Source: Dryococelus australis
Taxonomy: Eukaryota > Arthropoda > Insecta > Phasmatodea > Phasmatidae
Assembly: GCA_029891345.1 (NCBI GenBank)
Contig: CM057006.1
Location: 45,600,556-45,664,555, forward strand
Direction of reading: 5' to 3'
Length of the DNA stretch: 64,000 nucleotides
The translations under genes were made by a program, and so were the position numbers. The first letter of the stretch is position 1. Every line of letters begins with the position of its first letter. The notes under the pieces are model-generated. The model was not told where the DNA came from and searched no databases. It worked only from the letters and a program-made list of their open reading frames with translations. This document shows positions 59,972 to 64,000 of the stretch, in pieces.

Positions 59972-60942
59972 TGCTGCATCTGTACGAATACAAACAACAA
60001 CGTATGTATCACATTTTGTATTTTCATTGAAGTTATATATTTCGAAGTTACAATAATTTAAATGTTATTTCCAAACGAACAAAATTTTCCACTGCTCCAT
60101 CAAAACAATATGGAACTCAAAATGGCACACACTCGTAAGAACATTAAAACATTGCCGTCTCAAGAAATCAAACTAAAGCACCCAACCCATCACAGTTTCC
60201 TTTTTTCCCTTCAAAATAAAATAAACAGCATCCCAACAAGTTAACTTGGCAATTACAAAAATAAAACAGGTTGGAATGCCAACCTAGCAATTCTTCAACA
60301 CAAAGAATTTTCAGCAGTGTCCGCTCCAATCAAACAAAATTTCAGCATCTCTGTGAATGGCAAATTTAGGTGCTCTTATGATTGAGAAAGTAAAAAGTAA
60401 TTCAACCAATGGAGAGTGTTACTAAAAGAAACAAAACACCAAAGAGTTTCAAGAAGCTAAACATCTTACTATTCAAATGTTTTGTCTTAAATGTATATAC
60501 ATTTTTTCATTTGGATTATTTTACACTACACATAATTTAATGTGCAGAACGGAATTTAATAACATGACACTTGTCTTTTTTTTCGTAATAGTAATAACAA
60601 TTTATAAAAATTTCAAAATCGAAGTTTTTTTATTAAAGGTAAGCTCTATAAATTTTTAGTTGATTTACACACACTGTCAAAAGTACGTTATACAAAGATG
60701 TATAAGGAATTGAACCATCACTTTCTTCATATTACGCTATGCTTAAAAACAACATAAATAATATTGTAAAATACATTTTATATAACAGAATCGGAATCAG
60801 GATTGGAAACGAGAATTGAGCCAGAATCGGTATCAGGATTGGAACCGAGAAAAACTGGACTCCACCCATCTATAATGCTTTGTAAAGCTCATTTTTCATG
60901 AATTTGTATTCAAATATGTATTTTTGTTAACTATGTTGAGTG

Positions 60943-62381
60943 TAGGCATGCGAGTATTCGAAATTTTGAGTACGATCTCGAGCTTTGTAATTACTCGACT
61001 CGAGATCTATAATTTTCTCAAGCTCGAAAAAGTCTAGTTTTTTGGGGAAAAAAGTGCATATTGCAATTTCGCCCTGAAGAATACAAGAAATAAAGCTTCG
61101 TTTTATATGCATCATAAAATAAACGACTACTGGCCAGATAGCTGGCAAAATTTGGGAATTTTCCATTGGTGCATATACCGAATTATTATCGCTTCGTGTG
61201 CACTCAGTAACATTCATCACACAGCTTCGAGCCACCTTTCATGCATACAGGAAAGAAAATGTGAGTATTACCTATTTGTAGAGTCCCAGAAAATTCGCAA
61301 ACGCGAACTAACCATTTTAAAATCTGAAAAGTTGCACTATTCACTATAAAAAGGTAAATTATTGTGATTTAGCGATAAATGAGAAAAACTTCCATAAATG
61401 CACCTAATTCTTCACAAATGGCTTTCACTGTGTTAGTTTTCAACGTAAATAAAAGATTGATCTTTATTGAATTAAAAATACTTTCGGAAAGTCTTTGTAT
61501 TGATGGAAAACGTAACGTAAACAATTGCTTTTTACGGACGTCAAAGATAAGAGACATGCAAGTAGCACTCAACCCAAAATGGCTCGCCATATAGAACCTA
61601 GCGCTAGCAGTGTCGCTTTTGATGAAAAAGTGTACGTAATGAACGTGTGCATAGCGAAACGGTTCAAAGTCATTGTGTAACATGTTGTGTAGGAACATCT
61701 TTGGCATGAAGATGTGTAGGAAATGGTGCAATTTTATTTTGTGTTGTGTAGGAACATCTTTGACGTGTAGACATGAAGCCAATAGCGCGTTTTTATTTTG
61801 TGTCGTGTACGTAAAGCCTTCCACCAATAGAATTAAAGGAGCACAGAAAAATGAGCATTTGTTTGAAAATATAATTTCCAAAAGTAGTAGAAGTAAACAA
61901 GTAACCTTAGTTATGTATAGTGTGTTAAGAGAAGTCAATAGGCCTATGTAAAGTAAAAAAAAAAAAGTACTTTATTGTTAATTAGAATATTACTACACTG
62001 CTGTTTGAATTGAATTATTAATTTCCCCCACTGTAATTTTTTTTTTTTGTCGTGGGATTTATTACTAGACAGTGAGCTTACATGTTGATGTTATTACTGT
62101 ACAATATTAGATATAAAATTTGATATGGGAATTTAATGGGCACTTTATAATATGGTTCAGGTAACTCATTAAACTGTATTGTATTAATACCCTTAATTAA
62201 TAAGAAAATGCTGTAATTGTTTCATGTCCATTTGTCTGAAGTGGACTGCTAGTAGTTTTATATTGACAGTGCTATTAATAATTGTATTAACTCGCTCGAG
62301 TTCAACTCGAAAGATCAAACCTTTTTTAAATACTCGGCTCCAGCTCGACTCGAACAAAATTTCAGTGCTCGCACATTCTTA
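60943..62381. mobile_element. Non-autonomous hAT-like element with 8-bp target duplication
   Basis: Left end taggcatgcgag, right end ctcgcacattctta (inverted, near-match). Flanked by perfect 8-bp copies of gttgagtg at 60935-60942 and 62382-62389. Subterminal ctcgactcgag-type repeats on both sides (about 60978-61030 and 62290-62355). The 1439-bp interior carries no recognisable transposase. Confidence 0.88.
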
Positions 62382-62389
62382 GTTGAGTG

Positions 62390-62708
62390 TTACAAATATA
62401 AAACAATATCACAGAAATTTTATGTTTTTGAAATGAACACAGATATTTTACGTTATTGAAATGAAATTGAGTTCAAAATCAAACTATGAAATCTTGTCTC
62501 TAATTATGATGTACATGCAGATTGAGATGTAAGCATTTTTTAATAAAAAGATTTCAAAACTCATTTAAGCATCTTACAGATGATCAAAACAATCTACATA
62601 AACTTAGCTGTATATGATTAGGTTAACTTTAACGCAAAATTTTTAACTTTTAGAATTTGCAACAGTAGTTTATAATTGTGTACATCTAAGTGAAAGTCAA
62701 ATACTAAC
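62390..62708. other. Intronic sequence without recognisable gene
   Basis: AT-rich sequence ending with the donor gttagt of the TPR exon. Confidence 0.5.
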
Positions 62709-62795
62709 CTGATCATCATATTCACCATCATCCATATTTTTATTCATAAACATGCCTCTTCTTGTAGAATTAAGTTGCATGGTCAAGTGCTGAAT
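62709..62795 (-). CDS. Tpr: TPR (Megator) exon, most 5' in the window
   Basis: 87-nt exon, phase 0 to 0, 29 codons. Acceptor gatttctgtag before 62795, donor gttagt after 62709. Reads IQHLTMQLNSTRRGMF and then an acidic end DDGEYDDQ. It joins in frame to the exon at 51849 so that the acidic stretch leads into AEIVFSS and the VEELQ coil, similar to the linker in animal TPR that precedes its EELQ segment. Weak on its own because it is short. The exon upstream of it lies beyond the right edge. Confidence 0.72.
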
Positions 62796-63574
62796 CTACA
62801 GAAATCAATACCACTAGTCAGTAAACAGGAAAAATTGCAAACACAATTAAGTCAGACAAATTACACAACTATTCAGTAAAAATCACAGTACCACTAAGAA
62901 GTCTAAATCTGCAATGATGTTTCACCAACTCCACTAAACAAATAACCAACAATTATACAAGCCTGCAAAATTGGGGTCATTGAAAACATTTTTTCAAAAA
63001 GTATGCTATTCTAAGATGTTTTTGGGATGCTGAATCCAAAAATTGACCTCAGTTTTTCTCTATCACATACCAATTTGCTGCACTCCGCCTTTGTACTGTA
63101 TGACTATTTACAGCTGTTGCTAAATTATTCAGGGGTATAGTATTGAACAAAAAAATATGTAAATCAATATTTTATTAAAAAATTATTTCATTTATAGCCA
63201 TATAGTTCCTTTTCTCTTGGTCATGAAGGAGCTGGTTTGGTTTTTCAACTTGTGTGCAGTACTTGGACTGTAAGAAACTTGGATTCAGGTACCATTCAAC
63301 ACATCAAAATATATAAAAAGGAGGTAAAATTATAAAAAAAAAAAAGTTTTCATCACATACAATGTATATATAGTTAAGAATTGCACAGGACACTTCTGGC
63401 CTGCATTAACGTGTTATATTCCTCAAATTTTAAATGGCATTTTGAGAAATAACCAAGTAAACAGCACCCATATTATCCTTGAAGTTTAATTAGAATAGTA
63501 TAATACAATTAATTTAATTGTTTATACTTATATTGACAGTGTCCACAGCTAAATGTAAGTCAAAAATGTATGTA
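62796..63574. other. Intronic sequence without recognisable gene
   Basis: AT-rich. Nothing recognised. Confidence 0.5.
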
Positions 63575-63812
63575 TAGGCTGTTCACAATAAAGTGAGCAC
63601 TTTTTAAGGCTCTTGTAAATTTTTCCTTTTATCCAATTTCCATCTTCCTGCTACTTTTTGATATAAACATTGCATTGTGACCAATACACACAGTGTATAC
63701 ATTTCATCACCATCAAAATTTAATGCCTGAGGTTGCAATACGATATATCTAATTGTGGTTAATGCCTGTTGCGAGGGCCTTAATAAGTGCTCACTTTTTT
63801 GTGAACAGCCTA
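63575..63812. mobile_element. 238-bp Tc1/mariner-type MITE (copy D)
   Basis: Termini taggctgttcacaataaagtg and cacttttttgtgaacagccta, TA on both sides. Same length as, and inverted relative to, the copy at 15548-15785. The 106-codon frame on its minus strand (63604-63924) is a read-through of the MITE, not a gene. Confidence 0.88.
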
Positions 63813-64000
63813 TAAATACTGCACAAAAAAAAAAACGGGAGCAATTTAAATCCCAGTAGTTACAAACAGACAGTAAGCAACCTAACAAAAATAGAAACCA
63901 CTGAACATATAAGAGCCACAACAAAGAATAGTCACAATGAAAACTAACTAAAAATCTGAAATATCATCGTCAATGAAAGAAAAATAAGCTTTTCATTTGA

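Larger units (their letters stand above)
53774..60874. mobile_element. hAT-like element carrying a retroelement
   Basis: Left end tagggatggattgagtcgatt, right end gactccacccatctata (inverted, imperfect). Flanked by atgctatg (53766-53773) and atgctttg (60875-60882), an 8-bp duplication with one mismatch. Internal tcgattcttcgatcc and cagaatcgg motifs fit hAT-type subterminal repeats. No hAT transposase recognised. Confidence 0.6.

Noticed and set aside
61369..61938. 189-codon minus-strand open frame, one of the longest in the window
   Set aside because: It lies wholly within the non-autonomous hAT-like element, overlaps an internal repeat and has no transposase or other motif. Overlapping plus-strand frames are equally open.

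Overview
This is eukaryotic genomic DNA, most likely from an insect with a large, transposon-rich genome. It is AT-rich, the single host gene is split into short exons by introns of 6 to 16 kb with GT-AG boundaries, and the introns hold Tc1/mariner, pogo/Tigger-like, hAT-like, MITE and Ty3/gypsy-like elements of arthropod type. I cannot name the order; a polyneopteran-like insect is a guess from intron size only.

Host gene: seven minus-strand exons (62709-62795, 51849-51980, 36020-36232, 29144-29446, 16204-16476, 9417-9582, 2611-2773) join in frame into about 445 residues of coiled coil. I read this as the middle of nucleoprotein TPR (Megator in flies), the nuclear-pore-basket filament protein. 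Splice phases agree at all six junctions. The 5' exons lie beyond the right edge and the 3' exons beyond the left edge.

Introns, left to right: tandem repeats and a Tc1 relic (0-4 kb); a repeated element with one small ORF (copy I, 4-5.8 kb); old repeats and a GC-rich LTR-like block (6-9 kb); MITEs and a hAT-like element (10-12.3 kb); copies II and III of the small-ORF element, III carrying a nested pair of MITEs (13-20 kb); a deleted Tc1 element (20-21 kb); long stretches without recognisable genes (21-34 kb); a second Tc1 relic (34-35.5 kb); a TA palindrome next to a mariner-type element with very long inverted repeats (36.3-38.8 kb); a 5.9-kb pogo-like nest that contains copy IV, a second pogo-like element, a 173-bp tandem repeat and a third pogo MITE (39.3-45.2 kb); copies VII and VI head to head (45.9-48.2 kb); copy V (49-51.3 kb); a MITE; a 7.1-kb hAT-like element holding a decayed Ty3/gypsy-type retroelement (53.8-60.9 kb); a 1.4-kb hAT-like element with an 8-bp target duplication (60.9-62.4 kb); and a 238-bp MITE near the right edge.

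The most unusual content is the small-ORF family. Seven related copies occur in 64 kb. The better-preserved ones have an LTR-like, TATA-bearing 5' region, a conserved leader, and one ORF of about 125-165 codons beginning Met-Pro and ending in a conserved motif of the form VPTREPTRPxLYTG followed closely by a stop. Two copies (II and VII) are still fully open although clearly diverged from each other. I do not recognise the protein. No tRNA, rRNA or CRISPR array was seen.
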